Shown here piece after piece: positions 1 through 6,189 of a stretch of DNA of 10,536 bases. This DNA comes from Thermomicrobiaceae bacterium. GTDB lineage: Bacteria; Chloroflexota; Chloroflexia; Thermomicrobiales; Thermomicrobiaceae. Under the pieces are notes generated by a model, which had not been told where the DNA came from, ran no database searches, and saw nothing but the letters and a program-made list of their open reading frames with translations. Position numbers and translations under genes: made by a program. The stretch spans positions 1-10,536 of the forward strand of contig SKKR01000241.1 in NCBI GenBank assembly GCA_007123655.1, read 5' to 3'. Every line of letters begins with the position of its first letter. Position 1 is the first letter of the stretch.

Positions 1-37
1 CAGCAAATAGCCGGGAGCGATTCAGCACGTGAAATCA

Positions 38-65
38 CGCGGGAGCACCTTCCAGTGCTCCCGCG
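38..65 (-). terminator. Hairpin terminator after the DUF4349 gene
   Basis: A perfect 11-bp inverted repeat (CGCGGGAGCAC at 38-48, GTGCTCCCGCG at 55-65) with a 6-nt loop lies 23 bp beyond the minus-strand stop at 89. On the minus strand the stem is followed by TGATTTC, a weak T-run. Position and stem strength suggest the end of the DUF4349 transcript. The poor T-tract leaves open a processing or bidirectional role. Confidence 0.6.
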
Positions 66-88
66 ATCAGGTCTATCAAGATGCACCG

Positions 89-1027
89 TCATCCGGAGGT
101 GACAACGTCGCCCTTTCGTCTGCGGTAGTGCAGGAACACCAGCGCGCTAATCGCGAGCAGTGGCCAGGCCCACCAGAAGAACACGCCAGCCGCGATGATG
201 ACGTTCCCGACCGTTCCCACTACCTGCATCGATGCGTTCCATGCTTCGCGGGCCGTTTCTCCCGGAGTGAAATGCGGAGCAACGATCTCATCGTTCTCTT
301 CTTCCTCCGCAACCGGGTAGAAGGCGACATGAATTTTCGAGTAGCTTGTTCGCTGCTCGAGATAGTTAATCCGGCCCTGAATTTGCTCGATATCGCCGCG
401 GATCCGGCTTATCTCACGCTCGACGTTGAGCACTTCATCGATCGTGTCCGCCTCATCGAGCAAGGACACGAAGCGGATCTCGGTAGACTCCAGGTTGGCA
501 AGGCGGGACTGAAGATCGACAAACTCCTCCGTGACATCGCGGGAACTGGTCGACTCGTGTTCAACCGTCTCGACGTACCGGCTGTCACGGAGCGCATCCA
601 GCACGGTATCGAAATCAGACGAGGGAACTTCCAGAAGCAGTTCAGCGAACTCTTCGTCCTCCAGCGAGCGAGAAGAACTTGAATCGACATGCCCGCCGTA
701 GTCGGCAGCGAGCTCTCGTTCGTGACGAACCGCCGCCCGGACGTCGGTCACGTACAGCTCGAGTTCCGCGCTTCGGATGACGCGCCGGTCAAACGCGTCG
801 GCTGATATCTGAGCCGCCCCGCTTCTGGACCTCTCCGCGTCTTCCCCCGCCACGTCCGCGTCCATCGCTGGTTCATCCACCTCCTCGTCAACGTCAGGCT
901 CGACGGCCGGGGAATCACTGGTGCTCTGCACCGAAGCAAGTTCATCTTCGTCGCCGTCGCCACCGCAGGCGGCCACAAGAAGTACGAACAGGATCACAAC
1001 TGTTGACAGCAGGTATCTCGAGAACAT
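89..1027 (-). CDS. DUF4349 domain lipoprotein with C-terminal membrane helix
   Basis: This 312-residue protein is probably an envelope-anchored DUF4349 protein of unknown biochemical role. It begins with a hydrophobic signal segment ending in a lipobox (LVAAC, Cys21), so it should be lipidated at Cys21. Residues about 24-65 form a low-complexity acidic linker rich in Glu, Asp, Ser and Val. The DUF4349 domain runs from about residue 80 to 290. It includes a charged coiled-coil stretch (about 170-225) with the family-typical DLQSRLANLE and IQGRINYLEQRTSYS segments. A Trp-rich hydrophobic helix (about 272-300) followed by HYRRRKG gives a membrane anchor with a basic cytoplasmic end. The ATG at 1027 is preceded by a strong GAGGAGGAG site (1031-1039). 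A hairpin terminator lies just downstream. The gene sits 101 bp after the TetR gene on the same strand and I see no convincing promoter in the gap, so the two may be co-transcribed. Confidence 0.9.
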   Translation of the reverse strand: MFSRYLLSTVVILFVLLVAACGGDGDEDELASVQSTSDSPAVEPDVDEEVDEPAMDADVAGEDAERSRSGAAQISADAFDRRVIRSAELELYVTDVRAAVRHERELAADYGGHVDSSSSRSLEDEEFAELLLEVPSSDFDTVLDALRDSRYVETVEHESTSSRDVTEEFVDLQSRLANLESTEIRFVSLLDEADTIDEVLNVEREISRIRGDIEQIQGRINYLEQRTSYSKIHVAFYPVAEEEENDEIVAPHFTPGETAREAWNASMQVVGTVGNVIIAAGVFFWWAWPLLAISALVFLHYRRRKGDVVTSG

Positions 1028-1128
1028 CTTCTCCTCCTCGATCCGTCAAGGAAAACTGCGCCTTGTTCCACCCGGGCAGGTCTGCAAACAAGACGACGGA
1101 GGGGTCGAAAATGTTCCCTGGAGCGTCG

Positions 1129-1740
1129 TTACCCTTCGATTGCGATCTCGGAGCTCCTGGCCGACTTCACCAGGCTGACCATCAGGTCGATCGCTTCCTC
1201 ATTCGAAAGCCCTTGGAAGCGAACGAGCGATCGCCAGGTCATGAAGTGCGTCGCGTGTCCGATCGCCGCGACGATGAAACGATCACCCGGTCCCGAACTG
1301 GTCCACGGTTCAGTCAGGACCCGGAGAACCTCTTCGAAATACTGTCCGACATCGTCCATCGAATCGTTCAGCACAGGTTTGAGCTCAAGGTCCCGGTAGA
1401 CCTTCGATAACATGGGCTCGGTCCGGTCGTAATAGTCATAGATCTCGGATAAGCCCGTGCGGAGACGTGTTTCGGGATCATCGCTATCGAGCCAGTCGGA
1501 TGGATCCGGCGACGGGTTGAGTTCGTCGTAGAGGCTCGAACACGCCGCGAACAGGTCCCGCTCGTCGGGAAAGTGGCGATAGACGGTAAGGCGTTGCACG
1601 CCTGCGCGCTTGGCGATTGCACTTATCGTCGTCTGGGCAGGGCCAAGTTCTTCGTGCAGTTCCATAGCGGCCCTGGCGATCGCGTCGCGAGTTTGCTGCT
1701 CTTTCTGTGCACGTTTTCGTTTGGTGTACTGTCGTGCCAC
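1129..1740 (-). CDS. TetR/AcrR-family transcriptional repressor
   Basis: This is a 203-residue TetR-type regulator. The N-terminal DNA-binding domain occupies about residues 14-63. It has a helix-turn-helix with the family signature TTISAIAKRAGVQRLTVYRHF (37-57) followed by PDERDLF. The remaining helical region (about 70-200) would be the ligand-binding and dimerisation domain; nothing in it identifies the ligand. I chose the GTG at 1740 because a GGAGT ribosome binding site (1747-1751) lies 6 nt upstream. The frame stays open to a TTG at 1770, but that start has no ribosome binding site and would overlap the putative operator. The gene diverges from the AhpD-like selenoprotein gene across a short region holding repeated operator-like motifs. 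By analogy with other divergent TetR pairs, it probably represses both itself and that gene. The inducer is unknown; a peroxide or electrophile would fit the partner's family. Confidence 0.9.
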   Translation of the reverse strand: MARQYTKRKRAQKEQQTRDAIARAAMELHEELGPAQTTISAIAKRAGVQRLTVYRHFPDERDLFAACSSLYDELNPSPDPSDWLDSDDPETRLRTGLSEIYDYYDRTEPMLSKVYRDLELKPVLNDSMDDVGQYFEEVLRVLTEPWTSSGPGDRFIVAAIGHATHFMTWRSLVRFQGLSNEEAIDLMVSLVKSARSSEIAIEG

Positions 1741-1750
1741 CGAGTTACTC

Positions 1751-1765
1751 CAATGAACACCACTG
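1751..1765. promoter_or_regulatory. Putative TetR operator, copy 1
   Basis: CAATGAACACCACTG matches a second motif at 1811-1825 at 12 of 15 positions, in the same orientation and exactly 60 bp away. This copy touches the repressor's own ribosome binding site (1747-1751), so binding here would fit autoregulation. Function is inferred from repetition and position only. Confidence 0.5.
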
Positions 1766-1766
1766 C

Positions 1767-1780
1767 TCAATGAATATTGA
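1767..1780. repeat. Inverted repeat TCAAT-N4-ATTGA overlapping the -35 box
   Basis: TCAATGAATATTGA has 5-bp arms around a 4-bp centre and overlaps the TTGACA box at 1777-1782. It is a possible extra operator half-site pair for the divergent repressor. Its AT-rich symmetry could also be accidental. Confidence 0.35.
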
Positions 1781-1805
1781 CAGCGGCGCGGATCTGCGCT
1801 ATCGT
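1777..1805 (+). promoter_or_regulatory. Sigma-70-type promoter for the AhpD-like selenoprotein gene
   Basis: A consensus TTGACA at 1777-1782 is followed after 17 bp by TATCGT at 1800-1805 (4 of 6 to TATAAT). TATATT at 1805-1810 is a better match, but its 22-bp spacing is too long. Transcription would start near 1812, inside operator copy 2, and leave a leader of about 93 nt before the GTG at 1905. Confidence 0.6.
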
Positions 1806-1810
1806 ATATT

Positions 1811-1825
1811 CAGTGTACACTACTG
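1811..1825. promoter_or_regulatory. Putative TetR operator, copy 2
   Basis: CAGTGTACACTACTG contains the perfect 10-bp palindrome AGTGTACACT (1812-1821) and repeats the motif at 1751-1765. It lies across the predicted transcription start of the plus-strand promoter, a classic place for repression. TGTTCATT (1824-1831), partly overlapping its right edge, is the inverse of AATGAACA at 1752-1759. Confidence 0.55.
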
Positions 1826-1904
1826 TTCATTCACTCGCACAGTCTTCGGCACCGGCTCGAACCGACGATCCGACGTACGTGTCTATCTGGAAGGGAAGTG
1901 TACT

Positions 1905-2516
1905 GTGTCACGAATCATGTATGTGGACGAATCCAGCGGTGGATTCCTGCAACGGTTCATTCTTCGTCAATCAAAGTCGAACTACGGCGTCGTACCCGGT
2001 ATCATGAAACTCCTGTTGCCGAGCCTGCGAATCGGCTTCGCAGCCAATATGATCTACAACCACCTGCACATGCGGAAGAACTCACCGATGACCAGGCTCC
2101 AACGCGAGATGCTCGCGACCGTCGTCAACGGAGCGATCGGCGGTGCTCCCTGACTCGGGATGCACACGGCGGCAGTTCGCCGCCTCACCGGCAACGAACA
2201 CATGGCTGCAGAGTTTGCCTCTACCTGGCAGCAATACGACCTGGATGAAAAGACACGAGCGCTTCTGACCTACGCCAAGAAAGTCACCGAGGCGCCGGCC
2301 ATGATCGGTGACAGTGACATCGACAGCCTTCGCGAAGCGGGTTGGGACGAGCAGGGAATCTACGAAGCAACGGCCCTCATCTCGTTTTTCAACATGTCCG
2401 GGCGTATCGAGGCGGTCTCCGGTTTGCCACCCGATGAGATTCCAGACAGTGCCAGGTTCTCCGAGGGGACACCTGACGGTTCGACGCCAGGCGAACGGAT
2501 GGCAGCAACGTCCTGA
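1905..2516 (+). CDS. AhpD-like/CMD-family selenoprotein (in-frame UGA = Sec83)
   Basis: I read this as one 203-residue gene with TGA at 2151-2153 translated as selenocysteine. Both flanks are in the same frame and both belong to the AhpD/carboxymuconolactone decarboxylase fold: TRLQREMLATVVNGAIGGAP before the TGA and LGMHTAAVRRLTGNE after it. AhpD reduces peroxides through Cys130-x2-Cys133-x3-His137, assisted by Glu118. Here Glu68, Gly80, Sec83 and His87 match those four positions exactly in spacing. The substrate is unknown; a peroxidase or thiol-oxidoreductase role is inferred. The start is GTG 1905, with AAGGGAAG (1891-1898) 6 nt upstream; the in-frame ATG at 1917 is less likely. A SECIS-like hairpin follows the TGA. 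The ATG at 2160 lies inside the motif, has no good ribosome binding site, and would yield a fragment lacking the first half of the active site. The divergent TetR gene probably controls it. The alternative is a nonsense-mutated pseudogene. Confidence 0.8.
2168..2184 (+). promoter_or_regulatory. Candidate bacterial SECIS hairpin
   Basis: GGCGGC (2168-2173) pairs perfectly with GCCGCC (2179-2184) around an AGTTC loop. Twenty nucleotides separate the TGA (2151-2153) from the loop. Bacterial SECIS elements are known to lie just 3' of the UGA inside the coding region, with a short apical loop carrying a G in its first two positions. This hairpin meets each of those rules and its loop resembles the AGGUCU loop of E. 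coli fdhF. SelB binding is inferred. I see no extended lower stem. Confidence 0.65.
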
Positions 2517-2526
2517 CGCTGAAGCA

Positions 2527-2539
2527 CCGGTCCTACCGG
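2527..2539. terminator. Weak hairpin between convergent genes
   Basis: CCGGT-CCT-ACCGG lies in the short gap between the plus-strand stop at 2516 and the minus-strand stop codon at 2533-2535, and overlaps the latter. It could help end both transcripts, but the stem has only 5 bp and neither side has a T-run. Confidence 0.25.
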
Positions 2540-2754
2540 CGAAGGATCAGGTTGAGAACCAGCGTGAGCACGATGCTGATCAGGATCATGGTCGCAATGG
2601 GAATGTAAACGGTCGTGTTGCCCCGCTCATACTGGATGTCACCTGGCAGTTGACCGATGATCGGGATTCGCCCGGCGAGCATGAAAACGCCGCCGAGGAC
2701 GACGAGCGCGATACCGGCGACGAGGATCAATCTACCGATCTGGGTAACATCCAT
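2533..2754 (-). CDS. DUF2905 family small membrane protein
   Basis: This 73-residue protein has the DUF2905 pattern: a first hydrophobic helix (about 6-28), a short loop with RIPIIGQLPGDIQYERGNTT, then a second hydrophobic helix (about 47-70) ending in Arg-Arg. The family is widespread in bacteria and has no established function. I chose the ATG at 2754, which gives the usual family length of about 70 residues and has GGGTGA 4 nt upstream. The frame stays open 26 codons further, but that extension (Ser/Arg/Ala-rich) does not resemble the family. It follows the 40-residue membrane ORF by 58 bp on the same strand, so the pair may be an operon. Confidence 0.85.
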   Translation of the reverse strand: MDVTQIGRLILVAGIALVVLGGVFMLAGRIPIIGQLPGDIQYERGNTTVYIPIATMILISIVLTLVLNLILRR

Positions 2755-2812
2755 ACGGTCACCCGACACCATGCGCCGGCGGCAGCGTGACACCGTTGCC
2801 GCTCCGGCGCTG

Positions 2813-2935
2813 CTATTGGCCGAACAACTCACGCAGGTGCGCGGCGATATCGAGCACGAGCACGAACAGGATCGGCATCACCAGGATGATCAGAGGGATC
2901 AGCGCAACCTTGATGACGTCGAGCAGGATGTCCAT
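2813..2935 (-). CDS. Small single-pass membrane peptide (40 aa)
   Basis: A short ORF from ATG 2935 to TAG 2813-2815 encodes 40 residues. The start is MDILLDVIKVALIPLIILVM, then a continued Leu/Val/Ile helix, then a hydrophilic tail with HLRELFGQ. One long transmembrane helix (about 8-32) with a proline at 14 and another at 21 is evident. GAGGCGG lies 5 nt upstream as a ribosome binding site. The hydrophobic codon pattern is coherent and ends cleanly, which argues against chance. It sits between clpB and the DUF2905 gene on the same strand. I do not recognise a family. A role with the DUF2905 membrane protein is a guess from adjacency. Confidence 0.55.
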   Translation of the reverse strand: MDILLDVIKVALIPLIILVMPILFVLVLDIAAHLRELFGQ

Positions 2936-2967
2936 GACAACCGCCTCACATGGCAATCCGGATAGAG

Positions 2968-2992
2968 TTCCCGGGACGAATCGTCCCGGGAA
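2968..2992 (-). terminator. Strong hairpin downstream of clpB
   Basis: TTCCCGGGAC (2968-2977) and GTCCCGGGAA (2983-2992) form a perfect 10-bp stem around GAATC. It lies 44 bp past the clpB stop codon on the minus strand. The stem suits a terminator, but the following bases (CTCTATCC) contain no T-run. If a promoter at about 3007-3012 is used, the hairpin would instead be in the leader of the 40-aa ORF. Confidence 0.5.
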
Positions 2993-3001
2993 TCCATTAC
3001 C

Positions 3002-3031
3002 CGATAAGTATACGGTAGCGCGCGAGCCCGC
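3002..3031. repeat. Shared intergenic element, copy 1
   Basis: CGATAAGT-A-TACG, seven variable bases, then GCGAGCCCGC. Another copy occurs at 8866-8894 with the same two conserved blocks in the same order and orientation. On the minus strand this copy includes TATACT (complement of 3007-3012), a good -10 box for the 40-aa/DUF2905 pair, though I see no matching -35. It begins just outside the clpB stop. Confidence 0.4.
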
Positions 3032-3036
3032 CTGTT

Positions 3037-5649
3037 CTAGGCAACCACCTCGGCGCCGGAGAGGACCCCGCGAATAACCAGGTTCTCGTTCTCATCCAGA
3101 CTGACACGTACGGTGTCACCGTCATGGATGTTGCCGTCGATCAGGTCCCTCGCCAGCCGGTCCAGGAGTTCCCGCTGGATCACCCGCTTCAATGGACGGG
3201 CGCCAAACACAGGATCGTACCCTCGTTCGGCAAGCCAGTGGCTGGCTGCGTCGTCGACCTCCAGATTGATCTGGCGATCGGCGAGTCTTTTTCGGACGCC
3301 CTCAAGCTGGATCTGAACGATCTCCGCCAGGTGCTCGCGCCCAAGCGGGTGAAAGATGACGATCTCATCAATCCGGTTCAGGAACTCCGGCCGGAAGTGC
3401 CCGCGCAATGCCTCGAACACCCGCGCGCGCATCTGGTCCATGCCGCTGTCGTCAGCTTCCTGGATGTACGACGATCCCAGATTACTGGTCATGATGATCA
3501 CCGTGTTCCGGAAATCGATCGTTCGACCCTGGCTGTCCGTCAGACGGCCGTCATCGAGCACCTGTAGCAGCACGTTGAACACCTCGTTGTGCGCCTTTTC
3601 GATCTCGTCGAACAGCACGACGGAGAACGGCTTGCGGCGCACCTTCTCGGTGAGCTGCCCGCCTTCCTCGTAGCCGACGTACCCGGGAGGGGCACCAATC
3701 AGCCGGGCAACCGTGTGCCGCTCCTGATACTCCGACATGTCGATCCGGACCATCGCACGCTCATCGTCGAACAGAAACTCGGCCAGCGAGCGCGCAAGCT
3801 CCGTTTTTCCGACGCCGGTTGGACCAAGGAAGATGAAGCTACCCAGCGGGCGGTTCGGATCCTGAAGCCCGGCACGGGCCCGTCGGATGGCGTTACTGAC
3901 CGCGGTCACCGCTTCATCCTGTCCGACCACGCGGTGATGCAGGTTGCCTTCCATACGGCTCAGCTTGTCGATCTCGCCTTCCATCAGCTTGGAAACCGGG
4001 ATTCCGGTCCAGCGACCAACGACTTCAGCAATGTCGTCGGCGTCGACTTCTTCCTTCAGGAGCTTTCCATGCTGCTGAACCTCGCCCAGTCGGTGCTCTT
4101 CCTGCTGTAGCTGCTGCTCGAGCTGGACCAGCTGTCCATACTGCAACTCTGAGGCGCGGGCATAGTCGGCGGACCGCTGGGCTCGCTCGATTTCCTGACG
4201 CGTCTCTTCGATCTGCTCCTTGAGTTCGCTGAGCCGGTTGATCGCCTCGCGTTCCTGTTCCCACTGAGAGTTGAGCGTCGTCTCCTGCTCGCGCAGGTTT
4301 GCCAGCTCTTTCTCCAGATCCTCGAGCCGCGCGCGTGACGCGTCATCACGCTCCTTCTTCAACGCCTCGCGCTCGATCTCGAGTTGCATGATCCGGCGCT
4401 GAAGCTCGTCGAGTTCCGCCGGCATACTGGTGATTTCCATCCGCATCCGGGACGCGGCTTCGTCAACCAGGTCAATCGCCTTGTCTGGTAGAAACCGGTT
4501 GGTGATGTACCGGTCAGACAGCACCGCGGCGGATACCAGCGCGGAGTCGAGAATCCGCACACTGTGGTGAAGCTCGTAGCGTTCACGCAGCCCGCGCAGG
4601 ATGCTGATCGTATCTTCGACGGACGGCTCTCCGATCATGACCGGCTGGAACCGCCGCTCAAGCGCCGCGTCCTTCTCAATGTGCTTTCGGTACTCGTCCA
4701 GCGTCGTCGCGCCGATCGCGTGCAATTCTCCTCGCGCCAGCATGGGCTTGAGCATGTTCGATGCGTCCATCGCGCCCTCGGCCGCGCCGGCGCCGACGAC
4801 AGTGTGAAGCTCATCGATGAACACAACGATCTCGCCGCCGGCATCCTGAATCTCTTTCAGGACAGCTTTGAGACGCTCCTCGAACTCACCCCGGTACTTG
4901 GCGCCAGCCACCATCGCGCCAAAATCGAGCTGTATCAGGTGTTTGTCGCGAAGGCCCTCGGGCACGTCACCGCGAACGATCCGCTGGGCGAGCCCTTCGG
5001 CGATTGCCGTCTTGCCGACGCCGGGCTCACCGATCAGGACCGGATTGTTCTTCGTACGGCGGGAGAGCACCTGGATAACGCGCCGGATCTCTTCATCCCG
5101 CCCGATCACCGGATCGATCTTTCCTGAGCGTGCCTGTTCCGTCAAATCGCGTCCGTATTTCTCCAGGGCCTGATACGTTTCCTCCGGGTTCGGGTCCGTC
5201 ACGCGGTGCGACCCACGAATCTGCCCGAGTACTTCGAGTACTCGATCACGACTCACACCGTGCGACAGCAGCGCCTTGACTGCCCGGTTTTCCGAGGCCG
5301 CATCCAGCGCAGCAAGGAGCAGGTGCTCCGCGCTCACATACTCGTCCCCGAACTGCTGCATCTCCTTCTGTGCCCGTTCGAGCACCTTCCTGAGATTTCC
5401 GCTCACCGAGGGCTCGGAACTGTATTGCAGCTTCGGAACCGCCGATACGGCTTCGCCAAGATCCCGGTTGACATCCTGAACTCGGGCTCCGAGGCGCTGC
5501 AGGACTTGCGGGACAATGCCATCCGTCTGCTGAGCCAGCGCGTGTAACAGGTGTTCAACGTCCAGCTGAGCGTGACGTTGTTCCTCAGCCATGCTCTGGG
5601 CCTGGAGTATCGCCTCCTGAGCCCGTTGGGTGTACCGTTGCGTACTCAT
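3037..5649 (-). CDS. clpB: ATP-dependent protein disaggregase ClpB (Hsp100)
   Basis: This is a complete 870-residue ClpB, the normal family length. ClpB is a cytoplasmic hexameric AAA+ machine that rescues aggregated proteins together with DnaK/DnaJ/GrpE. Domains in order: Clp N-domain (about 1-145); first ATPase with Walker A GEPGVGKT (207-214), pore loop KYRGEF (251-256) and Walker B VVFIDE (275-280); coiled-coil middle domain (about 405-525), which distinguishes ClpB from ClpA and ClpC; second ATPase with Walker A GPTGVGKT (609-616), pore-loop GYVG (656-659), Walker B VVLFDE (677-682) and sensor-2 GARPLKR (816-822). I chose ATG 5649 because AAGGAG lies 6 nt upstream and [10 protein letters not shown] is a typical ClpB beginning. 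The frame is open 63 codons further into hspR without family resemblance. It follows hspR by 100 bp on the same strand, so heat-shock control by HspR is likely. Confidence 0.98.
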   Translation of the reverse strand: MSTQRYTQRAQEAILQAQSMAEEQRHAQLDVEHLLHALAQQTDGIVPQVLQRLGARVQDVNRDLGEAVSAVPKLQYSSEPSVSGNLRKVLERAQKEMQQFGDEYVSAEHLLLAALDAASENRAVKALLSHGVSRDRVLEVLGQIRGSHRVTDPNPEETYQALEKYGRDLTEQARSGKIDPVIGRDEEIRRVIQVLSRRTKNNPVLIGEPGVGKTAIAEGLAQRIVRGDVPEGLRDKHLIQLDFGAMVAGAKYRGEFEERLKAVLKEIQDAGGEIVVFIDELHTVVGAGAAEGAMDASNMLKPMLARGELHAIGATTLDEYRKHIEKDAALERRFQPVMIGEPSVEDTISILRGLRERYELHHSVRILDSALVSAAVLSDRYITNRFLPDKAIDLVDEAASRMRMEITSMPAELDELQRRIMQLEIEREALKKERDDASRARLEDLEKELANLREQETTLNSQWEQEREAINRLSELKEQIEETRQEIERAQRSADYARASELQYGQLVQLEQQLQQEEHRLGEVQQHGKLLKEEVDADDIAEVVGRWTGIPVSKLMEGEIDKLSRMEGNLHHRVVGQDEAVTAVSNAIRRARAGLQDPNRPLGSFIFLGPTGVGKTELARSLAEFLFDDERAMVRIDMSEYQERHTVARLIGAPPGYVGYEEGGQLTEKVRRKPFSVVLFDEIEKAHNEVFNVLLQVLDDGRLTDSQGRTIDFRNTVIIMTSNLGSSYIQEADDSGMDQMRARVFEALRGHFRPEFLNRIDEIVIFHPLGREHLAEIVQIQLEGVRKRLADRQINLEVDDAASHWLAERGYDPVFGARPLKRVIQRELLDRLARDLIDGNIHDGDTVRVSLDENENLVIRGVLSGAEVVA

Positions 5650-5660
5650 GTCGTCTCCTT

Positions 5661-5707
5661 CGATCTCGCGTTGCGTTAGAAAACCGACCCCCGGGCGTCG
5701 GAGATCG
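5661..5707 (-). promoter_or_regulatory. Structured clpB leader with terminator-like hairpin
   Basis: In the hspR-clpB gap, minus-strand CCGAC (5701-5697) pairs with GTCGG (5688-5684) around an 8-nt loop and is followed by TTTT (5683-5680), like an intrinsic terminator. CGATCTC (5707-5701) could also pair with GAGATCG (5667-5661), which directly precedes the AAGGAG ribosome binding site; the two stems share only the base at 5701. The arrangement suggests attenuation or partial termination between hspR and clpB, or a leader that affects ribosome access. The inner stem has only 5 bp. I found no convincing separate clpB promoter here. Confidence 0.45.
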
Positions 5708-5749
5708 GTCCGCCTTCCGAATAATGGGCCGCGAATCTGCGATCGCGCG

Positions 5750-6106
5750 TCAGCGTCTGACGGTGTAGCCGAGCAATCTGAGCGTGTTCTCCAGGTCGTT
5801 GATCGTCCCGCGCAGCGGGGAATCTTCGTCGCCGTCAAGAGCGGAGAGTTGCTGATGAATCCGCTGCAATCGCTTGGTTACCTGGAGCGCCAGTTCCACT
5901 CCGGCCAGATTGATCCCGCGTTTCTCGACGAGATGCTTCACCTGACGCAGCGATTCCAGATCTTCCGCTGAATAGAGCCGGAGGTTCCCCGACGTGCGCG
6001 ATGGCGCGACAAACCCTTCTCGCTCATACTTCCGCAGTGTCTGCGGGTGCAGTTCGAGCAGGCGTGCCGCGACGCTGATGACATACAACGGTTCGTTCTG
6101 GCGCAT
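5750..6106 (-). CDS. hspR: HspR-like MerR-family heat-shock repressor
   Basis: This is a 118-residue MerR-type regulator of the HspR group, which represses chaperone genes and is relieved on heat shock, in some bacteria with DnaK as co-repressor. The N-terminal helix-turn-helix (about 9-32) reads [20 protein letters not shown], followed by the wing [18 protein letters not shown] (about 38-55). The [12 protein letters not shown] segment and the short helical C-terminal region ending in GYTVRR are HspR-like. I see no ligand-binding cysteine. The ATG at 6106 has GAGGAG 5 nt upstream; the GTG at 6112 overlaps that site and is unlikely. It lies 100 bp upstream of clpB on the same strand, the arrangement expected for an autoregulated hspR-clpB unit. 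No dnaK, grpE or dnaJ is present in the window. Confidence 0.92.
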   Translation of the reverse strand: MRQNEPLYVISVAARLLELHPQTLRKYEREGFVAPSRTSGNLRLYSAEDLESLRQVKHLVEKRGINLAGVELALQVTKRLQRIHQQLSALDGDEDSPLRGTINDLENTLRLLGYTVRR

Positions 6107-6137
6107 CGCCACTCCTCGGTCCCCGGCTTCTAACCTT

Positions 6138-6162
6138 GCCGTAGTATAACAGCTTATACGGC
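6138..6162. promoter_or_regulatory. Imperfect palindrome in the hspR promoter (putative operator)
   Basis: GCCGTAgtaTAA (6138-6149) faces TTATACGGC (6154-6162) across CAGC. Apart from three extra bases in the left arm the halves are complementary. It covers the hspR -10 box and most of the spacer, so a protein bound here would block transcription. It does not look like the HAIR element (CTTGAGT-N7-ACTCAAG) known for actinobacterial HspR. HspR binding is inferred from location. Confidence 0.45.
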
Positions 6163-6171
6163 CTATATCAA
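6143..6171 (-). promoter_or_regulatory. hspR(-clpB) promoter
   Basis: On the minus strand, TTGATA (complement of 6166-6171) is followed after 17 bp by TATACT (complement of 6143-6148). Both boxes match 5 of 6 consensus bases, with ideal spacing. Transcription would start near 6136, about 30 nt before the hspR ATG. The promoter lies only about 20 bp beyond the glycosylase stop, with no clear terminator between, so read-through from that operon is possible. Confidence 0.7.
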
Positions 6172-6189
6172 CTTTGATGGGATGTCGAC

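Noticed and set aside
29..682. 217-codon plus-strand ORF opposite the DUF4349 gene
   Set aside because: It is antisense to a well-supported gene with RBS and lipobox, and its sequence shows no recognisable domain.
1898..2248. Frameshift as the cause of the break in the AhpD-like gene
   Set aside because: The two halves are in the same frame, and the residue spacing across the TGA matches the family exactly, so no shift is needed. The alternative frame gives an Arg-rich sequence without family resemblance.
2160..2516. Separate CMD-family gene starting at ATG 2160
   Set aside because: This ATG lies between the TGA and the catalytic His, has no good ribosome binding site, and would leave out the Glu68 helix. 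The in-frame upstream half is intact and has its own RBS.
2755..2832. 26-codon N-terminal extension of the DUF2905 protein
   Set aside because: The extension overlaps the end of the 40-aa ORF, is Ser/Arg-rich, and would make the protein longer than the family norm. ATG 2754 has a GGGTGA site.
5650..5838. 63-codon N-terminal extension of ClpB
   Set aside because: It overlaps hspR, lacks an RBS and does not resemble ClpB. ATG 5649 has AAGGAG and a typical beginning.
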